Source: Luidia sarsii (Eukaryota; Echinodermata; Asteroidea; Paxillosida; Luidiidae). From it: a stretch of 64,000 bases of DNA. The stretch covers positions 15,044,290-15,108,289 of the forward strand of contig OX465110.1 in assembly GCA_949987565.1 (NCBI GenBank), read 5' to 3'. Shown here piece after piece: positions 12,055-26,800 of this stretch (position 1 is its first letter; the number at the start of each line of letters is the position of its first letter). A model generated the notes under the pieces. The model ran no database searches and was not told where the DNA came from. It worked only from the letters and a program-made list of their open reading frames with translations. The translations under genes and the position numbers were made by a program.

Positions 12055-15000
12055 TTAATTCCACCAGCGAGGCAACTTGTGTTGTATGGGCAGTAGCACA
12101 TTACAGTCGGCGGAGAGAATCTGGAACGAAAAACAGACTTTGCGAGTTAATATCTCCTTCAATATCACAATGATGAAGCTGAAACTGGGCAAGTTAAAAG
12201 GCCTTGAAAAAGGCAATCGACCAGTATCAAGAAATCTCAAATCGGACATTTGATGATAAAATTATAATCATGCAAAGAGAACTTACTTCCATCAGCGAGG
12301 CAACTTGTGTTGTATGGGCAGTAGCACATTACAGTCGGCGGAGAGAATCTGGAAAGAAAAACAGACTTTGCGAGTTAATATCTCCTTCAATATTATTATG
12401 ATGGAGCTAAAACTTGGCCTCCAGTGAGGCCTTGGAAAAGGCAATCGACCAGGATCAAGAAATCTCAAATCGGACATTTGATTATGAAATTATAATCAGG
12501 CAAAGAGAACTTACTTCCATCAGCGAGGCAACTTGTGTTGTATGGGCAGTAGCACAATACAGTCGGCGGAGAGAATCTGGAACGAAAAACAGACTTTGCG
12601 AGTTAATATCTCCTTCAATATCACAATGATGAAGCTGAAACTTGGCAAGTTAAAAGGCCTTGGAAAAGGCAATCGACCAGTATCAAGAAATCTCAAATCG
12701 GACATTTGATTATGAAATTATAATCAGGCGAAGAGAACTTACTTCCATCAGCGAGGCAACTTGTGTTGTATGGGCAGTAGCACATTACAGTCGGAGGAGA
12801 GAATCTGGAAAAAAAAACAGACTTTGCAAGTTAATATCTCCTTTAATATTATTATGATGGAGCTAAAACTTGGCCTCCAGTGAGGCCTTGGAAAAGGCAA
12901 TCGACCAGGATCATGAAATTTCAAATCGGACATTTAATGATGAAAATATAGTCATGCAAAGAGAACTTACTTCCATCAGCGAGGCAACTTGTGTTGTATG
13001 GGCAGTAGCACATTACAGTCGGTGGAGAGAATCTGGAAAGAAAAACAGACTTTGCGAGTTAATATCTCCTTCAATATTGTTATGATGGAGCTAAAACTTG
13101 GCCACCAGTGAGGCCTTGGAAAAGGCAATCGACCAGTATCAATAAATCTCAAATCGGACATTTGATTATGAAATTATAATCAGGCAAAGAGAACTTACTT
13201 CCATCAGCGAGGCAACTTGTGTTGTATGGGCAGTAGCACATTACAGTCGGAGGAGAGAATCTGGAAAGAAAAACAGACTTTGCAAGTTAATATCTCCTTT
13301 AATATTATTATGATGGAGCTAAAACTTGGCCTCCAGTGAGGCCTTGGAAAAGGCAATCGACCAGGATCATGAAATCTCAAATCGGACATTTAATGATGAA
13401 AATATAGTCATGCAAAGAGAACTTACTTCCATCAGCGAGGCAACTTGTGTTGTATGGGCAGTAGCACATTACAGTCGGTGGAGAGAATCTGGAAAGAAAA
13501 ACAGACTTTGCGAGTTAATATCTCCTTCAATATTGTTATGATGGAGCCAAAACTTGGCCTCCAGTGAGGCCTTGGAAAAGGCAATCGACCAGTATCAATA
13601 AATCTCAAATCGGACATTTGATTATGAAATTATAATCAGGCAAAGAGAACTTACTTCCATCAGCGAGGCAACTTGTGTTGTATGGGCAGTAGCACAATAC
13701 AGTCGGCGGAGAGAATCTGGAACGAAAAACAGACTTTGCGAGTTAATATCTCCTTCAATATCACAATGATGAAGCTAAAACTTGGCAAGTTAAAAGGCCT
13801 TGGAAAAGGCAATCGACCAGTATCAAGAAATCTCAAATCGGACATTTGATTATGAAATTATAATCAGGCAAAGAGAACTTACTTCCATCAGCGAGGCAAC
13901 TTGTGTTGTATGGGCAGTAGCACATTACAGTCGGAGGAGAGAATCTGGAAAAAAAAACAGACTTTGCAAGTTAATATCTCCTTTAATATTATTATGATGG
14001 AGCTAAAACTTGGCCTCCAGTGAGGCCTTGGAAAAGGCAATCGACCAGGATCATGAAATTTCAAATCAGACATTTAATGATGAAAATATAGTCATGCAAA
14101 GAGAACTTACTTCCATCAGCGAGGCAACTTGTGTTGTATGGGCAGTAGCACATTACAGTCGGTGGAGAGAATCTGGAAAGAAAAACAGACTTTGCGAGTT
14201 AATATCTCCTTCAATATTGTTATGATGGAGCTAAAACTTGGCCTCCAGTGAGGCCTTGGAAAAGGCAATCGACCAGTATCAATAAATCTCAAATCGGACA
14301 TTTGATTATGAAATTATAATCAGGCAAAGAGAACTTACTTCCATCAGCGAGGCAACTTGTGTTGTATGGGCAGTAGCACAATACAGTCGGCGGAGAGAAT
14401 CTGGAACGAAAAACAGACTTTGCGAGTTAATATCTCCTTCAATATCACAATGATGAAGCTGAAACTTGGCAAGTTAAAAGGCCTTGGAAAAGGCAATCGA
14501 CCAGTATCAAGAAATCTCAAATCGGACATTTGATAATAAAAATATAGTCATGCAAAGAGAACTTACTTCAATCAGCGAGGCAACTTGCGTTGTATGGGCA
14601 GTAGCAAATTACAGTCGAAGGAGAGAATCTGGAAAGAAAAACAGACTTTGAAAGTTAATATCTCCTTTAATATTGTTATGATGGAGCTAAAACTTGACCT
14701 CCAGTGAGGCCTTGGAAAGGGCAATCGACCAGTATCAATAAATCTCAAATCGGACATTTGATTATGAAATTATAATCAGGCAAAGAGAACTTAATTCCAC
14801 CAGCGAGGCAACTTGTGTTGTATGGGCAGTAGCACATTACAGTCGGCGGAGAGAATCTGGAACGAAAAACAGACTTTGCGAGTTAATATCTCCTTCAATA
14901 TCACAATGATGAAGCTGAAACTGGGCAAGTTAAAAGGCCTTGAAAAAGGCAATCGACCAGTATCAAGAAATCTCAAATCGGACATTTGATGATAAAATTA

Positions 15001-16960
15001 TAATCATGCAAAGAGAACTTACTTCCATCAGCGAGGCAACTTGTGTTGTATGGGCAGTAGCACATTACAGTCGGCGGAGAGAATCTGGAAAGAAAAACAG
15101 ACTTTGCGAGTTAATATCTCCTTCAATATTGTTATGATGGAGCTGAAACTTGGCAAATTAAAAGGCCTCGGAAATTGCAATCGACCAGTATCAAGAAATC
15201 TCAAATCGGACACTTGATTATGAAATTATAATCAGGCAAAGAGAACTTACTTCCATCAGCGAGGCAACTTGTGTTGTATGGGCAGTAGCACAATACAGTC
15301 GGCGGAGAGAATCTGGAACGAAAAACAGACTTTGCGAGTTAATATCTCCTTCAATATCACAATGATGAAGCTGAAACTTGGCAAGTTAAAAGGCCTTGGA
15401 AAAGGCAATCGACCAGTATCAAGAAATCTCAAATCGGACATTTGATTATGAAATTATAATCAGGCGAAGAGAACTTACTTCCATCAGCGAGGCAACTTGT
15501 GTTGTATGGGCAGTAGCACATTACAGTCGGAGGAGAGAATCTGGAAAAAAAAACAGACTTTGCAAGTTAATATCTCCTTTAATATTATTATGATGGAGCT
15601 AAAACTTGGCCTCCAGTGAGGCCTTGGAAAAGGCAATCGACCAGGATCATGAAATTTCAAATCGGACATTTAATGATGAAAATATAGTCATGCAAAGAGA
15701 ACTTACTTCCATCAGCGAGGCAACTTGTGTTGTATGGGCAGTAGCACATTACAGTCGGTGGAGAGAATCTGGAAAGAAAAACAGACTTTGCGAGTTAATA
15801 TCTCCTTCAATATTGTTATGATGGAGCTAAAACTTGGCCACCAGTGAGGCCTTGGAAAAGGCAATCGACCAGTATCAATAAATCTCAAATCGGACATTTG
15901 ATTATGAAATTATAATCAGGCAAAGAGAACTTACTTCCATCAGCGAGGCAACTTGTGTTGTATGGGCAGTAGCACATTACAGTCGGAGGAGAGAATCTGG
16001 AAAGAAAAACAGACTTTGCAAGTTAATATCTCCTTTAATATTATTATGATGGAGCTAAAACTTGGCCTCCAGTGAGGCCTTGGAAAAGGCAATCGACCAG
16101 GATCATGAAATCTCAAATCGGACATTTAATGATGAAAATATAGTCATGCAAAGAGAACTTACTTCCATCAGCGAGGCAACTTGTGTTGTATGGGCAGTAG
16201 CACATTACAGTCGGTGGAGAGAATCTGGAAAGAAAAACAGACTTTGCGAGTTAATATCTCCTTCAATATTGTTATGATGGAGCCAAAACTTGGCCTCCAG
16301 TGAGGCCTTGGAAAAGGCAATCGACCAGTATCAATAAATCTCAAATCGGACATTTGATTATGAAATTATAATCGGCAAAAAGAACTTACTTCCATCAGCG
16401 AGGCAACTTGTGTTGTATGGGCAGTAGCACAATACAGTCGGCGGAGAGAATCTGGAACGAAAAACAGACTTTGCGAGTTAATATCTCCTTCAATATCACA
16501 ATGATGAAGCTAAAACTTGGCAAGTTAAAAGGCCTTGGAAAAGGCAATCGACCAGTATCAAGAAATCTCAAATCGGACATTTGATTATGAAATTATAATC
16601 AGGCAAAGAGAACTTACTTCCATCAGCGAGGCAACTTGTGTTGTATGGGCAGTAGCACATTACAGTCGGAGGAGAGAATCTGGAAAAAAAAACAGACTTT
16701 GCAAGTTAATATCTCCTTTAATATTATTATGATGGAGCTAAAACTTGGCCTCCAGTGAGGCCTTGGAAAAGGCAATCGACCAGGATCATGAAATTTCAAA
16801 TCAGACATTTAATGATGAAAATATAGTCATGCAAAGAGAACTTACTTCCATCAGCGAGGCAACTTGTGTTGTATGGGCAGTAGCACATTACAGTCGGTGG
16901 AGAGAATCTGGAAAGAAAAACAGACTTTGCGAGTTAATATCTCCTTCAATATTGTTATGA
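12055..16960 (+). repeat. Twelve-unit duplication (2736 bp period) with one mismatched patch
   Basis: The segment from about 12.05 to 14.23 kb recurs at about 14.79 to 16.96 kb. Shared private markers are AATTCCACCAGCG (12058/14794), CCTTGAAAAAGG (12203/14939), CAGGCGAAGAG (about 12726/15462), GAAGCTAAAACTTGGCAAG (about 13772/16507) and CAAATCAGACA (about 14064/16800). At 12.37-12.48 versus 15.13-15.22 kb the junction haplotype differs as a block: class A with GATCAAGAA in one copy, and a hybrid with GGCAAATTAAAAGG and GGAAATTGC in the other. The offset drops by one base after a deletion near 16371. Confidence 0.8.
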
Positions 16961-18640
16961 TGGAGCTAAAACTTGGCCACCAGTGAGGCCTTGGAAAAGG
17001 CAATCGACCAGTATCAATAAATCTCAAATCGGACATTTGATTATGAAATTATAATCAGGCAAAGAGAACTTACTTCCATCAGCGAGGCAACTTGTGTTGT
17101 ATGGGCAGTAGCACATTACAGTCGGAGGAGAGAATCTGGAAAGAAAAACAGACTTTGCAAGTTAATATCTCCTTTAATATTATTATGATGGAGCTAAAAC
17201 TTGGCCTCCAGTGAGGCCTTGGAAAAGGCAATCGACCAGTATCAATAAATCTCAAATCGGACATTTGATTATGAAATTATAATCAGGCAAAGAGAACTTA
17301 CTTCCATCAGCGAGGCAACTTGTGTTGTATGGGCAGTAGCACATTACAGTCGGAGGAGAGAATCTGGAAAGAAAAACAGACTTTGCAAGTTAATATCTCC
17401 TTTAATATTATTATGATGGAGCTAAAACTTGGCCTCCAGTGAGGCCTTGGAAAAGGCAATCGACCAGGATCAGGAAATCTCAAATCGGACATTTAATGAT
17501 GAAAATATAGTCATGCAAAGAGAACTTACTTCCATCAGCGAGGCAACTTGTGTTGTATGGGCAGTAGCACATTACAGTCGGTGGAGAGAATCTGGAAAGA
17601 AAAACAGACTTTGCGAGTTAATATCTCCTTCAATATTGTTATGATGGAGCTAAAACTTGGCCTCCAGTGAGGCCTTGGAAAAGGCAATCGACCAGTATCA
17701 ATAAATCTCAAATCGGACATTTGATTATGAAATTATAATCAGGCAAAGAGAACTTACTTCCATCAGCGAGGCAACTTGTGTTGTATGGGCAGTAGCACAA
17801 TACAGTCGGCGGAGAGAATCTGGAACGAAAAACAGACTTTGCGAGTTAATATCTCCTTCAATATCACAATGATGAAGCTGAAACTTGGCAAGTTAAAAGG
17901 CCTTGGAAAAGGCAATCGACCAGTATCAAGAAATCTCAAATCGGACATTTGATAATAAAAATATAGTCATGCAAAGAGAACTTACTTCAATCAGCGAGGC
18001 AACTTGCGTTGTATGGGCAGTAGCAAATTACAGTCGAAGGAGAGAATCTGGAAAGAAAAACAGACTTTGAAAGTTAATATCTCCTTTAATATTGTTATGA
18101 TGGAGCTAAAACTTGACCTCCAGTGAGGCCTTGGAAAGGGCAATCGACCAGTATCAATAAATCTCAAATCGGACATTTGATTATGAAATTATAATCAAGC
18201 AAAGAGAACTTAATTCCACCAGCGAGGCAACTTGTGTTGTATGGGCAGTAGCACATTACAGTCGGCGGAGAGAATCTGGAACGAAAAACAGACTTTGCGA
18301 GTTAATATCTCCTTCAATATCACAATGATGAAGCTGAAACTGGGCAAGTTAAAAGGCCTTGAAAAAGGCAATCGACCAGTATCAAGAAATCTCAAATCGG
18401 ACATTTGATGATAAAATTATAATCATGCAAAGAGAACTTACTTCCATCAGCGAGGCAACTTGTGTTGTATGGGCAGTAGCACATTACAGTCGGCGGAGAG
18501 AATCTGGAAAGAAAAACAGACTTTGCGAGTTAATATCTCCTTCAATATTGTTATGATGGAGCTGAAACTTGGCAAATTAAAAGGCCTCGGAAATTGCAAT
18601 CGACCAGTATCAAGAAATCTCAAATCGGACACTTGATTAT
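14238..18640 (+). repeat. Fifteen-unit duplication (3419 bp period)
   Basis: The segment 14238 to about 15.22 kb recurs at 17657 to about 18.64 kb. Shared features are AACTTGCGTTG, AAATTACAGTCGAAGG, the in-frame stop TTTGAAAGTTAA, CTTGACCTCC, CCACCAGCG, CTTGAAAAAGG and GGCCTCGGAAATTGC. This duplication overlaps the twelve-unit one, so exchange events of different sizes were superimposed. After GACACTTGATTATGAAATTATA the copies diverge (ATCAGG versus GTCATG). Confidence 0.78.
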
Positions 18641-18949
18641 GAAATTATAGTCATGCAAAGAGAACTTACTTCCATCAGCGAGGCAACTTGTGTTGTATGG
18701 GCAGTAGCACATTACAGTCGGCGGAGAGAATCTGGAAAGAAAAACAGACTTTGCGAGTTAATATCTCCTTCAATATTGTTATGATGGAGCTAAAACTTGG
18801 CCTCCAGTGAGGCCTTGGAAAAAGCAATCGACCAGGATCAAGAAATCTCAAATCGGACATTTGATGATGAAATTATAGTCGTGCAAAGAGAATTTACTTC
18901 CATAAGCGAGGCAACTTGTCTTGTATGGGCAGTAGCACATTACAGTCGG

Positions 18950-21900
18950 CGGAGAGAATCTGGAACGAAAAACAGACTTTGCGAGTTAATATCTCCTTCA
19001 ATATCACTATGATGAAGCTGAAAGTTTGCAAGTTAAAAGGCCTTGGAAAAGGCAATCGACCAGTATCAAGAAATCTCAAATCGGACATTTGATTATGAAA
19101 TTATAATCAGGCAAAGAGAACTTACTTCCATCAGCGAGGCAACTTGTGTTGTATGGGCAGTAGCACATTACAGTCGGAGGAGAGAATCTGGAAAGAAAAA
19201 CAGACTTTGCAAGTTAATATCTCCTTTAATATTATTATGATGGAGCTAAAACTTGGCCTCCAGTGAGGCCTTGGAAAAGGCAATCGACCAGTATCATGAA
19301 ATCTCAAATCGGACATTTAATGATGAAAATATAGTCATGCAAAGAGAACTTACTTCCATCAGCGATGCAACTTGTGTTGTATGGGCAGTAGCAAATTACA
19401 TTCGGAGGAGAGAATCTGGAAAGAAAAACAGACTTTGCAAGTTAATATCTCCTTTAATATCACTATGATGAATCTGAAACTTGGCAATGTAAAAGGCCTT
19501 GGAAAGGGCAATCGACCAGTATCAAGAAATCTCAAATCGGACATTTGATTATGAAATTATAATCAGGCAAAGAGAACTTACTTCCATCAGCGAGGCAACT
19601 TGTGTTGTATGGGCAGTAGCACATTACAGTCGGAGGAGAGAATCTGGAAAGAAAAACACACTTTGCCAGTTAATATCTCCTTTAATATTATTATGATGGA
19701 GCTAAAACTTGGCCTCCAGTGAGGCCTTGGAAAAGGCAATCGACCAGGATCATGAAATTTCAAATCGGACATTTAATGATGAAAATATAGTCATGCAAAG
19801 AGAACTTACTTCCATCAGCGAGGCAACTTGTGTTGTATGGGCAGTAGCACATTACAGTCGGTGGAGAGAATCTGGAAAGAAAAACAGACTTTGCGAGTTA
19901 ATATCTCCTTCAATATTGTTATGATGGAGCTAAAACTTGGCCACCAGTGAGGCCTTGGAAAAGGCAATCGACCAGTATCAATAAATCTCAAATCGGACAT
20001 TTGATTATGAAATTATAATCAGGCAAAGAGAACTTACTTCCATCAGCGAGGCAACTTGTGTTGTATGGGCAGTAGCACAATACAGTCGGCGGAGAGAATC
20101 TGGAACGAAAAACAGACTTTGCGAGTTAATATCTCCTTCAATATCACAATGATAAAGCTGAAACTAGGCAAATTAAAAGGCCTTGGAAAGGGCAATCGAC
20201 CAGTATCAAGAAATCTCAAATCGGACACTTGATTATGAAATTATAGTCATGCAAAGAGAACTTACTTCCATCAGCGAGTCAACTTGTGTTGTATGGGCAG
20301 TAGCACATTACAGTCGGCGGAGAGAATCTGGAAAGAAAAACAGACTTTGCGAGTTAATATATCCTTCAATATTGTTATGATGGAGCTAAAACTTGGCAAT
20401 GTAAAAGGCCTTGGAAAGGGCAATCGACCAGTATCAAGAAATCTCAAATCGGACATTTGATTATGAAATTATAATCAGGCAAAGAGAACTTACTTCCATC
20501 AGCGAGGCAACTTGTGTTGTATGGGCAGTAGCACATTACAGTCGGAAGAGAGAATCTGGAAAGAAAAACACACTTTGCCAGTTAATATCTCCTTTAATAT
20601 TATTATGATGGAGCTAAAACTTGGCCTCCAGTGAGGCCTTGGAAAAGGCAATCGACCAGGATCATGAAATTTCAAATCGGACATTTAATGATGAAAATAT
20701 AGTCATGCAAAGAGAACTTACTTCCATCAGCGAGGCAACTTGTGTTGTATGGGCAGTAGCACATTACAGTCGGTGGAGAGAATCTGGAAAGAAAAACAGA
20801 CTTTGCGAGTTAATATCTCCTTCAATATTGTTATGATGGAGCTAAAACTTGGCCACCAGTGAGGCCTTGGAAAAGGCAATCGACCAGTATCAATAAATCT
20901 GAAATCGGACATTTGATTATGAAATTATAATCAGGCAAAGAGAACTTACTTCCATCAGCGAGGCAACTTGTGTTGTATGGGCAGTAGCACAATACAGTCG
21001 GCGGAGAGAATCTGGAACGAAAAACAGACTTTGCGAGTTAATATCTCCTTCAATATCACAATGATGAAGCTGAAACTAGGCAAATTAAAAGGCCTTGGAA
21101 AGGGCAATCGACCAGTATCAAGAAATCTCAAATCGGACACTTGATTATGAAATTATAGTCATGCAAAGAGAACTTACTTCCATCAGCGAGTCAACTTGTG
21201 TTGTATGGGCAGTAGCACATTACAGTCGGCGGAGAGAATCTGGAAAGAAAAACAGACTTTGCGAGTTAATATATCCTTCAATATTGTTATGATGGAGCTA
21301 AAACTTGGCCTCCAGTGAGGCCTTGGAAAAGGCAATCGACCAGGATCAAGAAATCTCAAATCGGACATTTGATTATGAAATTATAATCAGGCAAAGAGAA
21401 CTTACTTCCATCAGCGAGGAAACTTGTGTTGTATGGGCAGTAGCACATTACAGTCGGAGGAGAGAATCTGGAAAGAAAAACAGACTTTGCAAGTTAATAT
21501 CTCCTTTAATATTATTATGATGGAGCTAAAACTTGGCCTCCAGTGAGGCCTTGGAAAAGGCAATCGACCAGGATCAAGAAATCTCAAATCGGACATTTGA
21601 TGATGAAATTATAGTCATGCAAAGAGAACTTACTTCCATCAGCCAGGCAACTTGTGTTGTATGGGCAGTAGCACATTACAGTCGGCGGAGAGAATCTGGA
21701 AAGAAAAACAGACTTTGCGAGTTAATATCTCCTTCAATATTGTTATGATGGAGCTAAAACTTGGCCTCCAGTGAGGCCTTGGAAAAAGCAATCGACCAGG
21801 ATCAAGAAATCTCAAATCGGACATTTGATGATGAAATTATAGTCATGCAAAGAGAACTTACTTCCATCAGCCAGGCAACTTGTGTTGTATGGGCAGTAGC

Positions 21901-23580
21901 ACATTACAGTCGGAGGAGAGAATCTGGAAAGAAAAACAGACTTTGCAAGTTAATATCTCCTTTAATATTATTATGATGGAGCTAAAACTTGGCCTCCAGT
22001 GAGGCCTTGGAAAAGGCAATCGACCAGGATCAAGAAATCTCAAATCGGACATTTGATGATGAAATTATAGTCATGCAAAGAGAACTTACTTCCATCAGCC
22101 AGGCAACTTGTGTTGTATGGGCAGTAGCACATTACAGTCGGCGGAGAGAATCTGGAACGAAAAACAGACTTTGCGAGTTAATATCTCCTTCAATATCACT
22201 ATGATGAAGCTGAAAGTTTGCAAGTTAAAAGGCCTTGGAAAAGGCAATCGACCAGTATCAAGAAATCTCAAATCGGACATTTGATTATGAAATTATAATC
22301 AGGCAAAGAGAACTTACTTCCATCAGCGAGGCAACTTGTGTTGTATGGGCAGTAGCACATTACAGTCGGAGGAGAGAATCTGGAAAGAAAAACAGACTTT
22401 GCAAGTTAATATCTCCTTTAATATTATTATGATGGAGCTAAAACTTGGCCTCCAGTGAGGCCTTGGAAAAGGCAATCGACCAGGATCATGAAATCTCAAA
22501 TCGGACATTTAATGATGAAAATATAGTCATGCAAAGAGAACTTACTTCCATCAGCGATGCAACTTGTGTTGTATGGGCAGTAGCAAATTACATTCGGAGG
22601 AGAGAATATGGAAAGAAAAACAGACTTTGCAAGTTAATATCTCCTTTAATTTCACTATGATGAATCTGAAACTTGGCAATGTAAAAGGCCTTGGAAAGGG
22701 CAATCGACCAGTATCAAGAAATCTCAAATCGGACATTTGATTATGAAATTATAATCAGGCAAAGAGAACTTACTTCCATCAGCGAGGCAACTTGTGTTGT
22801 ATGGGCAGTAGCACATTACAGTCGGAGGAGAGAATCTGGAAAGAAAAACACACTTTGCCAGTTAATATCTCCTTTAATATTATTATGATGGAGCTAAAAC
22901 TTGGCCTCCAGTGAGGCCTTGGAAAAGGCAATCGACCAGGATCATGAAATTTCAAATCGGACATTTAATGATGAAAATATAGTCATGCAAAGAGAACTTA
23001 CTTCCATCAGCGAGGCAACTTGTGTTGTATGGGCAGTAGCACATTACAGTCGGTGGAGAGAATCTGGAAAGAAAAACAGACTTTGCGAGTTAATATCTCC
23101 TTCAATATTGTTATGATGGAGCTAAAACTTGGCCACCAGTGAGGCCTTGGAAAAGGCAATCGACCAGTATCAATAAATCTCAAATCGGACATTTGATTAT
23201 GAAATTATAATCAGGCAAAGAGAACTTACTTCCATCAGCGAGGCAACTTGTGTTGTTTGGGCAGTAGCACAATACAGTCGGCGGAGAGAATCTGGAACGA
23301 AAAACAGACTTTGCGAGTTAATATCTCCTTCAATATCACAATGATGAAGCTGAAACTAGGCAAATTAAAAGGCCTTGGAAAGGGCAATCGACCAGTATCA
23401 AGAAATCTCAAATCGGACACTTGATTATGAAATTATAGTCATGCAAAGAGAACTTACTTCCATCAGCGAGTCAACTTGTGTTGTATGGGCAGTAGCACAT
23501 TACAGTCGGCGGAGAGAATCTGGAAAGAAAAACAGACTTTGCGAGTTAATATATCCTTCAATATTGTTATGATGGAGCTA
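18950..23580 (+). repeat. Fourteen-unit duplication (3192 bp period), left
   Basis: The segment of about 18.95-20.39 kb recurs at 22.14-23.58 kb. Markers are AAAGTTTGCAAG (19021/22213), AAATTACATTCGGAGG (about 19393/22585), AACACACTTTGCCAG (19664/22856) and AGCGAGTCAACTTG (20273/23465). Small differences include TATCATGAA versus GATCATGAA (19292/22484) and GAATCTGG versus GAATATGG. The intervening units at 21.5-22.1 kb include three in a row with AGCCAGGCAACTTG. Confidence 0.78.
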
Positions 23581-23839
23581 AAACTTGGCCACCAGTGAGG
23601 CCTTGGAAAAGGCAATCGACCAGTATCAATAAATCTCAAATCGGACATTTGATTATGAAATTATAATCAGGCAAAGAGAACTTACTTCCATCAGCGAGGC
23701 AACTTCTGTTGTATGGGCAGTAGCACATTACAGTCGGCGGAGAGAATCTGGAAAGAAAAACAGACTTTGCGAGTTAATATATCCTTCAATATTGTTATGA
23801 TGGAGCTAAAACTTGGCAATGTAAAAGGCCTTGGAAAGG

Positions 23840-26800
23840 GCAATCGACCAGTATCAAGAAATCTCAAATCGGACATTTGATTATGAAATTATAATCAGGC
23901 AAAGAGAACTTACTTCCATCAGCGAGGCAACTTGTGTTGTATGGGCAGTAGCACATTACAGTCGGAGGAGAGAATCTGGAAAGAAAAACACACTTTGCCA
24001 GTTAATATCTCCTTTAATATTATTATGATGGAGCTAAAACTTGGCCTCCAGTGAGGCCTTGGAAAAGGCAATCGACCAGGATCATGAAATTTCAAATCGG
24101 ACATTTAATGATGAAAATATAGTCATGCAAAGAGAACTTACTTCCATCAGCGAGGCAACTTGTGTTGTATGGGCAGTAGCACATTACAGTCGGTGGAGAG
24201 AATCTGGAAAGAAAAACAGACTTTGCGAGTTAATATCTCCTTCAATATTGTTATGATGGAGCTAAAACTTGGCCACCAGTGAGGCCTTGGAAAAGGCAAT
24301 CGACCAGTATCAATAAATCTGAAATCGGACATTTGATTATGAAATTATAATCAGGCAAAGAGAACTTACTTCCATCAGCGAGGCAACTTGTGTCGTATGG
24401 GCAGTAGCGCAATACAGTCGGCGGAGAGAATCTGGAACGAAAAACAGACTTTGCGAGTTAATATCTCCTTCAATATCACAATGATGAAGCTGAAACTAGG
24501 CAAATTAAAAGGCCTTGGAAAGGGCAATCGACCAGTATCAAGAAATCTCAAATCGGACACTTGATTATGAAATTATAGTCATGCAAAGAGAACTTACTTC
24601 CATCAGCGAGTCAACTTGTGTTGTATGGGCAGTAGCACATTACAGTCGGCGGAGAGAATCTGGAAAGAAAAACAGACTTTGCGAGTTAATATATCCTTCA
24701 ATATTGTTATGATGGAGCTAAAACTTGGCCTCCAGTGAGGCCTTGGAAAAGGCAATCGACCAGGATCAAGAAATCTCAAATCGGACATTTGATTATGAAA
24801 TTATAATCAGGCAAAGAGAACTTACTTCCATCAGCGAGGAAACTTGTGTTGTATGGGCAGTAGCACATTACAGTCGGAGGAGAGAATCTGGAAAGAAAAA
24901 CAGACTTTGCAAGTTAATATCTCCTTTAATATTATTATGATGGAGCTAAAACTTGGCCTCCAGTGAGGCCTTGGAAAAGGCAATCGACCAGGATCAAGAA
25001 ATCTCAAATCGGACATTTGATGATGAAATTATAGTCATGCAAAGAGAACTTACTTCCATCAGCCAGGCAACTTGTGTTGTATGGGCAGTAGCACATTACA
25101 GTCGGCGGAGAGAATCTGGAAAGAAAAACAGACTTTGCAAGTTAATATCTCCTTCAATATTGTTATGATGGAGCTAAAACTTGGCCTCCAGTGAGGCCTT
25201 GGAAAAAGCAATCGACCAGGATCAAGAAATCTCAAATCGGACATTTGATGATGAAATTATAGTCATGCAAAGAGAATTTACTTCCATAAGCGAGGCAACT
25301 TGTGTTGTATGGGCAGTAGCACATTACAGTCGGCGGAGAGAATCTGGAACGAAAAACAGACTTTGCGAGTTAATATCTCCTTCAATATCACTATGATGAA
25401 GCTGAAAGTTTGCAAGTTAAAAGGCCTTGGAAAAGGCAATCGACCAGTATCAAGAAATCTCAAATCGGACATTTGATTATGAAATTATAATCAGGCAAAG
25501 AGAACTTACTTCCATCAGCGAGGCAACTTGTGTTGTATGGGCAGTAGCACATTACAGTCGGAGGAGAGAATCTGGAAAGAAAAACAGACTTTGCAAGTTA
25601 ATATCTCCTTTAATATTATTATGATGGAGCTAAAACTTGGCCTCCAGTGAGGCCTTGGAAAAGGCAATCGACCAGGATCAAGAAATCTCAAATCGGACAT
25701 TTGATGATGAAATTATAGTCATGCAAAGAGAACTTACTTCCATCAGCCAGGCAACTTGTGTTGTATGGGCAGTAGCACATTACAGTCGGCGGAGAGAATC
25801 TGGAAAGAAAAACAGACTTTGCGAGTTAATATCTCCTTCAATATTGTTATGATGGAGCTAAAACTTGGCCTCCAGTGAGGCCTTGGAAAAAGCAATCGAC
25901 CAGGATCAAGAAATCTCAAATCGGACATTTGATGATGAAATTATAGTCATGCAAAGAGAATTTACTTCCATAAGCGAGGCAACTTGTGTTGTATGGGCAG
26001 TAGCACATTACAGTCGGCGGAGAGAATCTGGAACGAAAAACAGACTTTGCGAGTTAATATCTCCTTCAATATCACTATGATGAAGCTGAAAGTTTGCAAG
26101 TTAAAAGGCCTTGGAAAAGGCAATCGACCAGTATCAAGAAATCTCAAATCGGACATTTGATTATGAAATTATAATCAGGCAAAGAGAACTTACTTCCATC
26201 AGCGAGGCAACTTGTGTTGTATGGGCAGTAGCACATTACAGTCGGAGGAGAGAATCTGGAAAGAAAAACACACTTTGCCAGTTAATATCTCCTTTAATAT
26301 TATTATGATGGAGCTAAAACTTGGCCTCCAGTGAGGCCTTGGAAAAGGCAATCGACCAGGATCATGAAATTTCAAATCGGACATTTAATGATGAAAATAT
26401 AGTCATGCAAAGAGAACTTACTTCCATCAGCGAGGCAACTTGTGTTGTATGGGCAGTAGCACATTACAGTCGGTGGAGAGAATCTGGAAAGAAAAACAGA
26501 CTTTGCGAGTTAATATCTCCTTCAATATTGTTATGATGGAGCTAAAACTTGGCCACCAGTGAGGCCTTGGAAAAGGCAATCGACCAGTATCAATAAATCT
26601 GAAATCGGACATTTGATTATGAAATTATAATCAGGCAAAGAGAACTTACTTCCATCAGCGAGGCAACTTGTGTCGTATGGGCAGTAGCGCAATACAGTCG
26701 GCGGAGAGAATCTGGAACGAAAAACAGACTTTGCGAGTTAATATCTCCTTCAATATCACAATGATGAAGCTGAAACTAGGCAAATTAAAAGGCCTTGGAA

